Source: a virus
IMG/VR virus record: IMGVR_UViG_3300044645_000555
Span: 1-47,872 of that record
Reading direction: 5' to 3' (one strand)
Length of the DNA: 47,872 nucleotides
Shown: positions 39,927-46,992 of the stretch, piece after piece
Layout: each line of letters starts with the position of its first letter
Numbering within the stretch: the stretch's first letter is position 1
Made by a program: the position numbers and the translations under genes
Notes under the pieces: model-generated
Databases searched by the model: none
What the model was told of the DNA's origin: nothing
Seen by the model: the letters and a program-made list of their open reading frames with translations, nothing else

Positions 39927-40141
39927 TTTAAAATAAAGTCGTGATCTTGTATTAATTGATAAAGGTGATCACGAGTTGCTTGAAGTGCTTCATCTGCTGT
40001 TTGGAATGTGTTTCCATGCTTTAACCAATTGCGTAGTTGGTGGTCTAGGTTCTGAATACAGTTTTTAAATGCCGATCCATTGATGGCATCGTAATGATCC
40101 TGTTCATCTATTGGTAATTGAAACTCCAGTATCGCTTTCAT
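39923..40141 (-). CDS. Small conserved early protein (MKAILEF type)
   Basis: 72 aa. MKAILEFQLPIDEQDHYDAI opens like a common family of short phage proteins that precede or follow replication genes; the rest (CIQNLDHQLRNWLKHG, TADEALQATRDHLYQL) is helical. ATGA overlaps both ends. Role unknown. Confidence 0.6.
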   Translation of the reverse strand: MKAILEFQLPIDEQDHYDAINGSAFKNCIQNLDHQLRNWLKHGNTFQTADEALQATRDHLYQLIQDHDFILK

Positions 40142-40338
40142 TTTTCAATTGCGGCGTTGATTGCTTCGTTGATCTTTAGGGTTTTTCCTAAAGTGTTAAG
40201 CATTTCGATTTCGCTCAAGATTCCCTCAAGGTAGGAGATTTTTTTGTTGAGGCGTTGATTTTCCTGCATGATTTGATTCAAGAGGTTTTGAATCTCTGGA
40301 TATTCGGGGAATCTGTCGGTGTTTATTTCTATGCTCAT
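40138..40338 (-). CDS. Small coiled-coil protein
   Basis: 66 aa; IQNLLNQIMQENQRLNKKIS is a leucine-zipper-like heptad run. The start follows the leader AAGTAACCACGCAC, which contains the stop codon of the replication gene upstream. Not recognised. Confidence 0.5.
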   Translation of the reverse strand: MSIEINTDRFPEYPEIQNLLNQIMQENQRLNKKISYLEGILSEIEMLNTLGKTLKINEAINAAIEK

Positions 40339-40346
40339 GTGCGTGG

Positions 40347-40841
40347 TTACTTTATGCTGTTAAGGTATTCTTGCTGGATGGATTTGGGCCAAGTGTTGAA
40401 GGGGAATGTATTCCAAGTTGGGTGAACCAACATGGATTCTGGATATACATAGCACCGCCAAACAAACGCTTCCTGCTCATTCACTCCAAGGCGTGAGGTG
40501 ATGGTTGGTTTCTTGGCTTTTAAAGCCTCGTAATCCATGCCTTCATCCTCATATCTACCCTGATTCAACCATGTGCTAGGGTTGGGAATGAACTTGCCTC
40601 CATCCTTCTGCCAATCGGGAGAAGCAATGGATCTCTTTAGTGCAGGAAGAACACGCTCAATGGACAACTTCTTCCTCATCCATATTTCCTTGCAGTAAGG
40701 CTTTGCTGTCTTCTTCGGGTATGCTGACCAGAACGCCTCAAAGTCTTTGCTGGAGGCTTTCTTGGGGCTTATAGGGGCATCCTGTATATCGTAGGGACGA
40801 TTGCAACAGGGGCAAATATCTGCTTCTTGTATTGTATTCAT
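40347..40841 (-). CDS. Replication protein-like (DnaT / initiator C-terminal type)
   Basis: 164 aa from ATG 40841, which has a good GGAG box inside the upstream gene's last codons. ICPCCNRPYD near the start is a CxxC knuckle. DFEAFWSAYPKKTAKPYCKE, then IASPDWQKDGGKFIPNPSTW and LNQGRYEDE match the conserved C-terminal block of phage replication initiators and DnaT-like primosome proteins that load the host helicase. It is the only replication-initiation candidate in the genome. Confidence 0.65.
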   Translation of the reverse strand: MNTIQEADICPCCNRPYDIQDAPISPKKASSKDFEAFWSAYPKKTAKPYCKEIWMRKKLSIERVLPALKRSIASPDWQKDGGKFIPNPSTWLNQGRYEDEGMDYEALKAKKPTITSRLGVNEQEAFVWRCYVYPESMLVHPTWNTFPFNTWPKSIQQEYLNSIK

Positions 40842-40842
40842 T

Positions 40843-41184
40843 TTAAAACTCCTCGTATGACCATTGTTTCTTTTTGTATTGGACGGCAACAAACCTAAAC
40901 CAAGGATGGTTTTCAGCGGCTACCTTGATCTTCACCCTGCCAGTTCCTTGCCAAAAACCTTTGACTTCATGGTATTCAATCGTGCCATCGGCATTGATAA
41001 CAAAGAAGTCGGGTGTATAGGTTGTCAGCTTGGCAAGTTTTAATGCCATAGCCTCAAACTGGTAGTGGTGAATCTCTCCTGCTTGTTTGCGTTGTTCTAG
41101 GAGGGCGGCATAGGCTTGCTCCGTTTTATTCATCTGTCCAGCAACACGCCTTGAGGTGTTGCCTTTGGCTCGGAATGTTCTCAT
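40843..41184 (-). CDS. DUF1064-type nuclease (PD-(D/E)XK-like)
   Basis: 113 aa. KTEQAYAALLEQRKQAGEIH, YQFEAMALKLA, TTYTPDFFVI, IEYHEVKGFW and RVKIKVAAENHPWFRF follow the phage DUF1064 pattern. The D of YTPDF, E of YHEVKG and the following K form the PD-(D/E)XK triad. Proposed Holliday-junction or structure-specific endonuclease in phage recombination. ATGA overlap upstream. Confidence 0.75.
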   Translation of the reverse strand: MRTFRAKGNTSRRVAGQMNKTEQAYAALLEQRKQAGEIHHYQFEAMALKLAKLTTYTPDFFVINADGTIEYHEVKGFWQGTGRVKIKVAAENHPWFRFVAVQYKKKQWSYEEF

Positions 41185-41570
41185 ATAGAAATTATCATTT
41201 CTTCAACTGCCAACTTCCCTTTTTCTGTGATGCGTGAAATCAGATTGCTTTTACCAAAATCGGAAAGCCTTGTTTCTCCTGTTTCCTCAATTAGTCCAAG
41301 AAATCTTAATTCACCGCAACGCTTCCGATAACAAGCCATTTTCTGGTATAGACCAGTTATTTTTCCAGCTTCCTCATCGGTAAGTTCTCCATTCTTTTTA
41401 TATGCCAAGAGAAGTTCAGCCTTCTGGCTTCCCCACCTAATCTTGTCATCTTTAGTTACGGCTAACTTCGATGTAACGGGATCGCTATTTCTGGCATAAC
41501 CCGTCCACTCTGGAGTTGGATTTCCCTCTTGGTTATTATAAGAAAAATCAAAGTCGAATTGGTCACTCAT
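41181..41570 (-). CDS. Putative winged-helix protein
   Basis: 129 aa from ATG 41570, overlapping the upstream stop by 8 bases; a more upstream ATG at 41606 is possible. After a disordered start, DPVTSKLAVTKDDKIRWGSQ, KNGELTDEEAGKITGLYQKM and CGELRFLGLIEETGETRLS read as a winged helix followed by a short beta hairpin. Probably binds DNA in the replication module. Confidence 0.5.
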   Translation of the reverse strand: MSDQFDFDFSYNNQEGNPTPEWTGYARNSDPVTSKLAVTKDDKIRWGSQKAELLLAYKKNGELTDEEAGKITGLYQKMACYRKRCGELRFLGLIEETGETRLSDFGKSNLISRITEKGKLAVEEMIISI

Positions 41571-41769
41571 TCCAGTTGGGGAAGTTGATTTTTCCTTTGT
41601 CATCAATGCCTACGCAATAAAGGTTGGAGAAAGAACGCTTTACTGATCTTGCTCCTGCATCGAATGCTTCCTTTACCCTGTCATCTAGCGATGGAATGCT
41701 ATTATCAGGGTTGAGATAACGGATATGCTCTCCGCTCAAATAATCTTCAGCTTCCTTTGAGTGTTTCAT
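41563..41769 (-). CDS. Small hypothetical protein
   Basis: 68 aa from ATG 41769, forming ATGA with the upstream stop. Contains RVKEAFDAGARSVKRSFSNL. Not recognised. Confidence 0.5.
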   Translation of the reverse strand: MKHSKEAEDYLSGEHIRYLNPDNSIPSLDDRVKEAFDAGARSVKRSFSNLYCVGIDDKGKINFPNWNE

Positions 41770-41990
41770 TTGCAAAGGAAATAAGCCCCGAATCCAATTG
41801 ATACGATCAGAAGGGCAAACAGCACTCGCATGACTGCCTTTAGATCATTGATGTTCTCCTCAAGTTCAAGGAGTTCGGAATGATGCTTCCTGACCATCTC
41901 TAGGATATGCTCTGATTCCCGAAAGTGGAAATCAATCCTTGAGGCGATCTCGTTGATTTTGTCGGATGTGGTTGGTTTTCTCAATTTCAT
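41766..41990 (-). CDS. Small protein with C-terminal membrane anchor
   Basis: 74 aa. A coiled-coil N-terminal part (SEHILEMVRKHHSELLELEE) is followed by a single hydrophobic span (MRVLFALLIVSIGFGAYFL) at residues about 54-72. It is a tail-anchored inner-membrane protein, of unknown use; superinfection exclusion or membrane tethering are possibilities. Leader AGCAACCACGCACC. Confidence 0.5.
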   Translation of the reverse strand: MKLRKPTTSDKINEIASRIDFHFRESEHILEMVRKHHSELLELEENINDLKAVMRVLFALLIVSIGFGAYFLCK

Positions 41991-42023
41991 GGTGCGTGGT
42001 TGCTGGTGTTGGGTTTGGGTTAA

Positions 42024-42341
42024 TTAAAACGGAATGTCATCGTAGTCATCTGCTGGTGCTGGCTTTGGTGCAGGAGACTTAAATGCGGTCTTCAGCTTTG
42101 GGACAAAGCCAGAAGGCTTCTTCACTTTGTAGTTTCCAAGGATGGGTTGCTTCTTCCCTGCATCCCTAGATGCCTTTGAAAGAGATTGCTTGATCACTCC
42201 GTCATTGCCGTACTGGTCGGGAACTTCTGCTCCTGTCTCGTCCGTATTCGCATACATAACGATGTCGAGGTAGGTTCCCTTCTCGCCTTCGTAAAGCTCG
42301 GTCTTGTCGATCTTCTTAACGTCTATCTTTGCGGTTATCAT
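42024..42341 (-). CDS. Single-stranded DNA-binding protein-like
   Basis: 105 aa. The beta-rich N-terminal half (ITAKIDVKKIDKTELYEG, TYLDIVMYANTDETG) could form a small OB fold, followed by a Pro/Lys-rich linker and an acidic tip DDYDDIPF like the C-terminal tail of SSB that recruits partners. Location among recombination genes supports it. ATGA overlap with the next gene. Confidence 0.6.
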   Translation of the reverse strand: MITAKIDVKKIDKTELYEGEKGTYLDIVMYANTDETGAEVPDQYGNDGVIKQSLSKASRDAGKKQPILGNYKVKKPSGFVPKLKTAFKSPAPKPAPADDYDDIPF

Positions 42342-42517
42342 GGTTGTGCTGTTTGGTTGTTGGGTTCTTGGTTTTCTATGAATCCCTCGGATTTGAGGTA
42401 ATAGAAAAGTTTATCTAATTGTTTAGGTGTTACTCTGCGGTTGTCCCCTGCAAATGCGGTGTAATGATTTCCGTTCCACATAATGACCCACTCCCTGCCT
42501 TGGAACATGATCCACAT
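42338..42517 (-). CDS. Small hypothetical protein
   Basis: 59 aa from ATG 42517 (AAGGG just upstream); GTG 42556 would overlap the nuclease stop and give 72 aa. The longer open frame to 42802 merely shadows the nuclease gene. FQGREWVIMWNGNHYTAF and VTPKQLDKLFYYLKSEGFI suggest a small alpha/beta domain. Confidence 0.5.
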   Translation of the reverse strand: MWIMFQGREWVIMWNGNHYTAFAGDNRRVTPKQLDKLFYYLKSEGFIENQEPNNQTAQP

Positions 42518-42545
42518 TGCCCTTGCATCGTCGGGATTTGCATCG

Positions 42546-43616
42546 TTATTTGTCACGGGAGATGGATGGTTCGCCTTCTTTTGTTTCGATGAGCCAACCA
42601 AGTTCGGAGTCAAGAACGGATTTGGCATCCTTCGCCTTAATGCCCTTTGCCTTTGCAACTGCCTTTTCGAGTGCCGTGATGCTAACCCTTGTGCAAGCCA
42701 GAAAGTCATCTGGTTTAAGAATACTAGAAAGCGCAGAACAAGCGGCGGTTGCATCGGGGACACTTCTGGATGTTCTTCCTTTTGTGAGCGAAAGTCCAGC
42801 AATTTGCGCTCCCGAAAGCAACCTTGCCTTCAATTCTTTGCGGATTCCAGCAATGAAATCCTCAACGATTTCAGCCTTGGCATCAAGGGAGGCGAGTTCC
42901 TCATTGGACAGGGTTGAAATGGCTACACTAGATGCAACTTGAAGGTGTGTCTGTGCGGTTTGAGCCTGATTGTAGGCATCGGGGCAAATGTTCTTTGCCC
43001 TGCACCATTTGCAAGTATTCGGGCTAGGATTGCGTGGAGCATTCGGGTCTTCAGATGCGGCTACAATCCCAAGGATCTCCGTTGTTGCGGCCTCCAGTTC
43101 CTCCTCATTGTACTCGGCAATGGTTGTGCCTCCTGCAAGCGGTTGGATGATTGAAACGTAGATGGTCTTGAGCGCAGGGTAGTGGTGTTTGACTAGCACC
43201 GCATAAGCCTTTAGTTGCTGGTTTTCGCTAGCCTTCCCTTGTGCTGTTCTCCCTGTCTTGTAGTCGGTGACAACGGCAATGTCCCCAAAGATGTCGATAC
43301 GATCAATGGCTCCAGAGAATGCATCATTATACCAGAATCTTTGCTCTAGGATTTCTTGTGTGCGTTGTCCAAGATCAAGTTGAGCAATGAGGTGGGTAAA
43401 ACCAGATAGGCACAAAGTTGCGATTTCTTGCCCCTCTTCAGTTAGCTCCTCATACTCCTTTGTTCCAGCTAGGACGGCATGAACATCCGTTCCTAGTTGC
43501 ATATAGGGATTGGGTTCTTGTTCTGGAAGTGTCTTTTCCAGATTCCAAGATCCTGCACAATCAGAAAGTCGGCTCATGCCGCTTGCTGAAGGTTTTCCGT
43601 TTCGCTCGTCAGTCAT
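42546..43616 (-). CDS. RecB/Cas4-like Fe-S exonuclease (DUF2800-like)
   Basis: 356 aa from ATG 43616. Motifs in order: C20 (LSDCAGSW), GTDVH (42-46), DRID (105-108), DYKTG (118-122), Q..KAY (about 134-138), then C202, C205 and C211. This is the PD-(D/E)XK core of the RecB family with four Cys placed for a 4Fe-4S cluster as in Cas4 and AddB. C-terminal 120 residues are an extra helical domain. With the RecT-like protein encoded just upstream it forms a likely end-resecting and annealing pair. Confidence 0.82.
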   Translation of the reverse strand: MTDERNGKPSASGMSRLSDCAGSWNLEKTLPEQEPNPYMQLGTDVHAVLAGTKEYEELTEEGQEIATLCLSGFTHLIAQLDLGQRTQEILEQRFWYNDAFSGAIDRIDIFGDIAVVTDYKTGRTAQGKASENQQLKAYAVLVKHHYPALKTIYVSIIQPLAGGTTIAEYNEEELEAATTEILGIVAASEDPNAPRNPSPNTCKWCRAKNICPDAYNQAQTAQTHLQVASSVAISTLSNEELASLDAKAEIVEDFIAGIRKELKARLLSGAQIAGLSLTKGRTSRSVPDATAACSALSSILKPDDFLACTRVSITALEKAVAKAKGIKAKDAKSVLDSELGWLIETKEGEPSISRDK

Positions 43617-43617
43617 A

Positions 43618-43938
43618 TTATTTAATAATGATATTGCAAGAATCCGTAATGATATTGATTCCATTCTTTTCAACGTCGCTTTGCGTTAGTTGACGAATGT
43701 ATTTTAAGTTTGTTTGGTATAAGAATGAGGATATTTCTTTCTTGCTTAATGCTTTATCCTCTTTCTTTCTGCTTATTCCAAGCTGATAAGCCTCGGCAAC
43801 GGCATTTTCAAAGATCCAATGCCTAGCAAAAAGTGGATGTTCATTTTTGTATTCAGAAAATGCACGACGAACAATGTCGAGGCACTCCTCATTCATGCCA
43901 ACATCTGGTTTTCTTGTCATTTGCTTTGTGGTTGTCAT
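43618..43938 (-). CDS. Hypothetical protein between recombination genes
   Basis: 106 aa, helical and charged (EECLDIVRRAFSEYKNEHPL, ISRKKEDKALSKKEISS). Starts five bases after the gene upstream; the stop sits one base before the nuclease start. Not recognised; may be a partner of the nuclease. Confidence 0.5.
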   Translation of the reverse strand: MTTTKQMTRKPDVGMNEECLDIVRRAFSEYKNEHPLFARHWIFENAVAEAYQLGISRKKEDKALSKKEISSFLYQTNLKYIRQLTQSDVEKNGINIITDSCNIIIK

Positions 43939-43943
43939 ATTAA

Positions 43944-44132
43944 TTACCTGCTAGAATTATCATTTTTAATTATTTGATTCATTCTTTGACCATATATAAG
44001 AATTTGAGAAATAATATGTCCAATTCCCAATGCTAGTTGTTCTTCTTTACAAGATGAATCATTTCCATGCCTTTTTAGGTGAAAATTAACTCCATCTTCC
44101 TCTTCTGTAATTATAATCTCTATAGTTTGCAT
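43944..44132 (-). CDS. Small hypothetical protein
   Basis: 62 aa. MQTIEIIITEEEDGVNFHLK suggests an N-terminal beta hairpin, the rest helix (LALGIGHIISQILIYGQRMN). Starts on the last base of the recT-like stop (TAATG). Not recognised. Confidence 0.5.
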   Translation of the reverse strand: MQTIEIIITEEEDGVNFHLKRHGNDSSCKEEQLALGIGHIISQILIYGQRMNQIIKNDNSSR

Positions 44133-44956
44133 TACAGGATTGGCTTAAAGGATTTTACATCATCCCATTTCTCAATGAGTCGGGCGATGATGGCATCGGG
44201 GATCAGGGGATTGCCATCCTTGTCGGCGAGTTTGCTATCCTTGGTAATGCCCTTAACCTTCTTCGCCACTAGGAAGTGGATAATGTGGGCATCGGCAATC
44301 TCATCACTCCACATCAGGCTCTGAAGGAAGCTGATGGGATTGGTTGGAAGTTCCTTGGGTGCTTCTGGCGTATCTTCAACAATCTCGGCAACGATTGTCT
44401 CTGGCTCTTCTTCCTGCTTGATTACAGGCTTTTCAATGCGAATCTCCTTGGGTGCATTAAACTCGGCAACCTCTTCTGGCACATACATACCGCTGGTTGC
44501 CATCGGACAAGTGGTTCTGATGCCTTCGCTCACTACCCTGCTACGGAGCATTTGTCTTGGGAACTTGCGGAACATATCCCTGCCAGCAAGTCCTGCTGTC
44601 TTTGCTCGTTCCATGTCCCAAGTGATGCGAACCTTGCCTCCTTGTGGGTGCGAGAAGGTGGCATCGGCAATGTCATTGGTCAGGTTGTGCCATTCAACCG
44701 ATCCTCCTGACTGAAGGAAGTCTCGGAGCATTGCCTCGCTCTTCTTTGAAGGTCGGCCTTGGATAATATCATAATCCCTAGCGGCTAGGGCAGGGTGACG
44801 ACCCTCTGCAATGGAGATGAGCATCAGGGACATTGCGGCTTCGGGAGTCTTAATCCCGAATAGCCCCGATTTCGCAACGGCTAATGCCATTTGCTGAATC
44901 TCTGCCATTGGTATCATCGGGAGTTGACTTGTGGTTGCTAACGTGGTTGTATTCAT
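44132..44956 (-). CDS. RecT-like single-strand annealing protein
   Basis: 274 aa. TPEAAMSLMLISIAEGRHPA, then RDYDIIQGRPSKKSEAMLRD, ADATFSHPQGGKVRITWDME, PRQMLRSRVVSEGIRTTCP and MYVPEEVAEF match the phage RecT/Red-beta-type recombinase family over the first 185 residues; the remainder is an acidic linker and a small C-terminal domain. It coats and anneals single strands. Leader contains AAGCAACCACGCAC. Confidence 0.8.
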   Translation of the reverse strand: MNTTTLATTSQLPMIPMAEIQQMALAVAKSGLFGIKTPEAAMSLMLISIAEGRHPALAARDYDIIQGRPSKKSEAMLRDFLQSGGSVEWHNLTNDIADATFSHPQGGKVRITWDMERAKTAGLAGRDMFRKFPRQMLRSRVVSEGIRTTCPMATSGMYVPEEVAEFNAPKEIRIEKPVIKQEEEPETIVAEIVEDTPEAPKELPTNPISFLQSLMWSDEIADAHIIHFLVAKKVKGITKDSKLADKDGNPLIPDAIIARLIEKWDDVKSFKPIL

Positions 44957-44987
44957 TCGTGGTTCGTGCGTGGTTGCTTGATCCCAA

Positions 44988-45028
44988 ACTCCCTAGCCTT
45001 TATTCATGGGGCTAGGGAGTCCTTTTTT
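44988..45028 (+). terminator. Strong hairpin with T tract on the plus strand, in the recT-like leader
   Basis: ACTCCCTAGCC (44988-44998) pairs perfectly with GGCTAGGGAGT (45010-45020), then CCTTTTTT on the plus strand. Genes here run on the minus strand, on which the stem is followed only by TTTGGG. It may stop rightward antisense transcription or shape the 5' end of the recT-like message. Confidence 0.6.
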
Positions 45029-45032
45029 GGGG

Positions 45033-45209
45033 TTACTTGGTTTTGTTTTTGGAACGTGGTTTACGCCCCTTAACTTCTGGAGTGGTTGCTTCGGCTTTGA
45101 TCTTCGCCTTCTTCCCTGCTGACATTTTGCGAGTGTCGATCAGGGTTTTGTTTTTTGCTGGCGTGGTCTGCATCTTGTTGCGGATTGCGTCCATTACGGC
45201 TTTAAGCAT
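45033..45209 (-). CDS. Small very basic protein
   Basis: 58 aa from ATG 45209, overlapping the upstream stop; the ORF can be extended 12 codons upstream inside the previous gene. Lys-rich throughout (KMSAGKKAKIKAEATTPE, KGRKPRSKNKTK). Possibly nucleic-acid binding. Ends AAG TAA CCC. Confidence 0.5.
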   Translation of the reverse strand: MLKAVMDAIRNKMQTTPAKNKTLIDTRKMSAGKKAKIKAEATTPEVKGRKPRSKNKTK

Positions 45210-45330
45210 CGGTCTTGTCGGCTGGGGTTGCGTGAACAAGGGCATGGATTTCGAGGAGAAGCTCCTGCGAAATGTGTCCTAGTTTATTTGCGATCTCTTG
45301 AGCGAGATTATTCAGTTCTGCTAGTGTCAT
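45202..45330 (-). CDS. 42-aa helical protein
   Basis: ATG 45330 to TAA 45202 (MTLAELNNLAQEIANKLGHI...). Amphipathic helix throughout. The start follows a leader of pure A/C character after AAGTAACC. Not recognised. Confidence 0.5.
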   Translation of the reverse strand: MTLAELNNLAQEIANKLGHISQELLLEIHALVHATPADKTDA

Positions 45331-45353
45331 TGTGTTTTGGTGTTTTGGTTTGG

Positions 45354-45614
45354 TTACTTGCATTTCCAAGCTCGGAGAGACTTGTTGATGCGAGAGTCTG
45401 GATCTCGTGCGGTCTTTGCGCTGGTGAGTTTAGCCTTCATCCCTTTCATCCTAGCGCAAAAACTAGCCTTGCGTCCTGCATCGGCTTTAGTCTTTGGGTT
45501 AGGTGCAGGGGGCTTTAGGTTGCCTCCAGTCGCCTTGTTATAGGATGCCCTTCCCTTGGCATTCAAGCCCCCCTTGGGGTTCTTGCCTTCCTTCCTTGTC
45601 CATGCTTCGCTCAT
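45354..45614 (-). CDS. DUF6321-like small basic protein
   Basis: 86 aa from ATG 45614. SEAWTRKEGKNPKGGLNAKG, RASYNKATGGNLKPP, SFCARMKGMKAKLTS and DPDSRINKSLRAWKC are the near-invariant blocks of a family seen widely in phages and marine bacteria (named DUF6321 as I recall it). Role unknown; basic charge suggests DNA contact. The longer upstream frame overlaps the genes at 45611-45682 and 45679 and is dropped. Confidence 0.7.
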   Translation of the reverse strand: MSEAWTRKEGKNPKGGLNAKGRASYNKATGGNLKPPAPNPKTKADAGRKASFCARMKGMKAKLTSAKTARDPDSRINKSLRAWKCK

Positions 45615-45682
45615 CGGAAGATTAAGGCTAGTGCGACAAGCACCGTGGAGAGAATGAATGTAGCAATAAATCGTGCGCTCAT
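45611..45682 (-). CDS. 23-aa single-span membrane peptide
   Basis: ATG 45682 forms ATGA with the upstream stop, and its own stop forms ATGA with the DUF6321-like start, so it is positioned like a real gene. FIATFILSTVLVALALIF is a single hydrophobic helix. Could modulate a host membrane protein; very short, so caution. Confidence 0.4.
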   Translation of the reverse strand: MSARFIATFILSTVLVALALIFR

Positions 45683-45879
45683 GCGGTGGCAAAGTGCTTT
45701 TCAAATACCATAACGGCATACTGACTCATGCTTCTGCGCTCGGCTTTGGATGCCTCGGCAACCTTTGCCTTTAGGGTCTTTGGAAAGTAAAGGCCAAGGA
45801 AGCAATTATCTGCTTTCGAGGTGGGCTTTGAGGTGGTTTCAGTTGGTTCGGTTATTTCGGGTGTATCGGTGGTTGTCAT
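45679..45879 (-). CDS. Ribbon-helix-helix-like protein
   Basis: 66 aa. A Thr/Glu-rich tail precedes CFLGLYFPKTLKAKVAEASK and ERRSMSQYAVMVFEKHF, a strand plus two helices as in Arc/MetJ-type DNA-binding proteins. Candidate early transcription regulator, possibly acting at the repeats at 3550-3676. Preceded by a hairpin at 45908-45934. Confidence 0.55.
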   Translation of the reverse strand: MTTTDTPEITEPTETTSKPTSKADNCFLGLYFPKTLKAKVAEASKAERRSMSQYAVMVFEKHFATA

Positions 45880-45907
45880 GGATCAATGGTTAAAGTGAAG
45901 TGTCATC

Positions 45908-45945
45908 CTTGCATCCCTTAAAAGGTCGTGCAAGTTTATTTTTTT
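45908..45945 (+). terminator. Hairpin with T-rich tail on the plus strand
   Basis: CTTGCA (45908-45913) pairs with TGCAAG (45929-45934) and encloses CCTT/AAGG; TTTATTTTTTT follows on the plus strand. On the minus strand it lies between the stop at 45936 and the RHH start at 45879 and has no T tract. Same orientation paradox as 44988 and 7280. Confidence 0.5.
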
Positions 45946-46052
45946 ATATTTTTTCTGAAGTTCGGGGTTCCGATTAGTCCCTTGTCTGCCAACCTTTGAA
46001 GGAAGATCCAAACGTAGGGGATACAGGGTTTGTGGTGCAGTTTCGTGGTCAT
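45936..46052 (-). CDS. 38-aa basic protein
   Basis: ATG 46052 forms ATGA with the stop upstream. MTTKLHHKPCIPYVWIFLQR, then LADKGLIGTPNFRKNIKK. Not recognised; kept because of overlap and position. Confidence 0.4.
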   Translation of the reverse strand: MTTKLHHKPCIPYVWIFLQRLADKGLIGTPNFRKNIKK

Positions 46053-46222
46053 GCCTGTTCGTCGTATTGGTCGGGGTCTTGTAGGGTCTTTTCTATTGCT
46101 TCGTCAACGTCAATCTGTTGGTTGCATTTCGGGCAATGCTCGGCCCAAACTCCAGCAGAATCTATCCTAATCGGAAACTCATGCTGGCATTCGGAATTCT
46201 GGCAAGTGTGATCGTATATCAT
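46049..46222 (-). CDS. 57-aa zinc-ribbon protein
   Basis: ATG 46222 to TGA 46049. CQNSECQHEFPIRIDSAG and HCPKCNQQIDVD give CX4C and CX2C pairs with a beta hairpin between, a zinc ribbon. Overlaps both neighbours by ATGA. Function unknown. Confidence 0.55.
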   Translation of the reverse strand: MIYDHTCQNSECQHEFPIRIDSAGVWAEHCPKCNQQIDVDEAIEKTLQDPDQYDEQA

Positions 46223-46362
46223 AGTGATTCTATTGCTTTCTTGTATTGTTGTTCTTGTTTCTCGGCGGCATCAAGCCTATCGCAAAGAATTTGAACCTCT
46301 AACGCAAGAATACGGATTTGTTCGGCGATTGCGTCGAGTCGCTTGTTTTGTTCTTCGGTCAT
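46219..46362 (-). CDS. 47-aa coiled-coil protein
   Basis: ATG 46362 to TGA 46219. NKRLDAIAEQIRILALEVQI is a regular heptad run. The start follows GCAACC directly. Similar in build to the next gene upstream, possibly a heterodimer partner. Confidence 0.45.
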   Translation of the reverse strand: MTEEQNKRLDAIAEQIRILALEVQILCDRLDAAEKQEQQYKKAIESL

Positions 46363-46372
46363 GGTTGCGATA

Positions 46373-46534
46373 TCATTTTTTTGTGGTTTCTAGGAATGCA
46401 ATGATTTCCTCTAACTTCTCGGAAATAGCATCTGTTGTGGCGATGAGGGCATTTAGCCTTTCCTCTAGGGTTTCTGTTTTCTGTTCGGTTGCTTTCATAT
46501 AGGCCTTTAGGTGCTGATCGTTTAAGAATACCAT
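46373..46534 (-). CDS. 53-aa coiled-coil protein
   Basis: ATG 46534 is chosen because it follows the AAGTAACCACACAACTAACC leader; an internal ATG at 46498 would give 41 aa. TLEERLNALIATTDAISEKL is a heptad run. Not recognised. Confidence 0.45.
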   Translation of the reverse strand: MVFLNDQHLKAYMKATEQKTETLEERLNALIATTDAISEKLEEIIAFLETTKK

Positions 46535-46558
46535 GTTTTTATGCGGTTAGTTGTGTGG

Positions 46559-46822
46559 TTACTTCAGAAAAAAATCTCCGCTGGGTGACATAGTAACAGT
46601 TTCCCAAGCTACAGGAATCCAGTCATGTTTATCGGAGATAACTGGTTGGAGTCTGTGCGATCCTTCACGAGGGTCGGTTTCCCCATCCTTGAGGCGACCC
46701 ATTAGAAGATCCCACATCCACTTATTGCTGGACATGGACGTTGAAGCATCTTGCCAATCATCTTGTCCATAATAATTGTGCTGTAATTGAAAACATACTG
46801 CTTTATGCGTGGTTTTGTTCAT
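46559..46822 (-). CDS. Small conserved-looking early protein
   Basis: 87 aa from ATG 46822; the upstream extension shadows the previous gene. HKAVCFQLQHNYYGQDDWQD, NKWMWDLLMGRLKDGETDPR and DWIPVAWETVTMSPSG suggest a compact alpha/beta protein. Ends in AAG TAA CCA. Not recognised. Confidence 0.5.
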   Translation of the reverse strand: MNKTTHKAVCFQLQHNYYGQDDWQDASTSMSSNKWMWDLLMGRLKDGETDPREGSHRLQPVISDKHDWIPVAWETVTMSPSGDFFLK

Positions 46823-46968
46823 GTTGTTTTTTTGTGGTTGCGATTTGCTATGGAGCCTGTATTTATGCGGTTCTGTAGCCAATCTTGTTTATACCCTACA
46901 AGGTTTTTGCAGTATGTGCAAGAACTTTTTACAGGGTTCCAGTTGGTACTGGCTTCTGCTCCCCCCAT
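46819..46968 (-). CDS. 49-aa protein with CxxC
   Basis: ATG 46968 to TGA 46819, overlapping the next start by ATGA. VKSSCTYCKNLVGYKQDW holds one CxxC pair; the C-terminus is basic. TATTGACACTC 6 bases past the upstream stop could be a -35 box. Confidence 0.45.
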   Translation of the reverse strand: MGGAEASTNWNPVKSSCTYCKNLVGYKQDWLQNRINTGSIANRNHKKTT

Positions 46969-46992
46969 TACAGGAGAAGCAGAGTGTCAATA

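Noticed and set aside
42518-42802. Upstream extension of the 42338 gene
   Set aside because: It is a shadow of the nuclease C-terminus, which has convincing coding sequence in its own frame.
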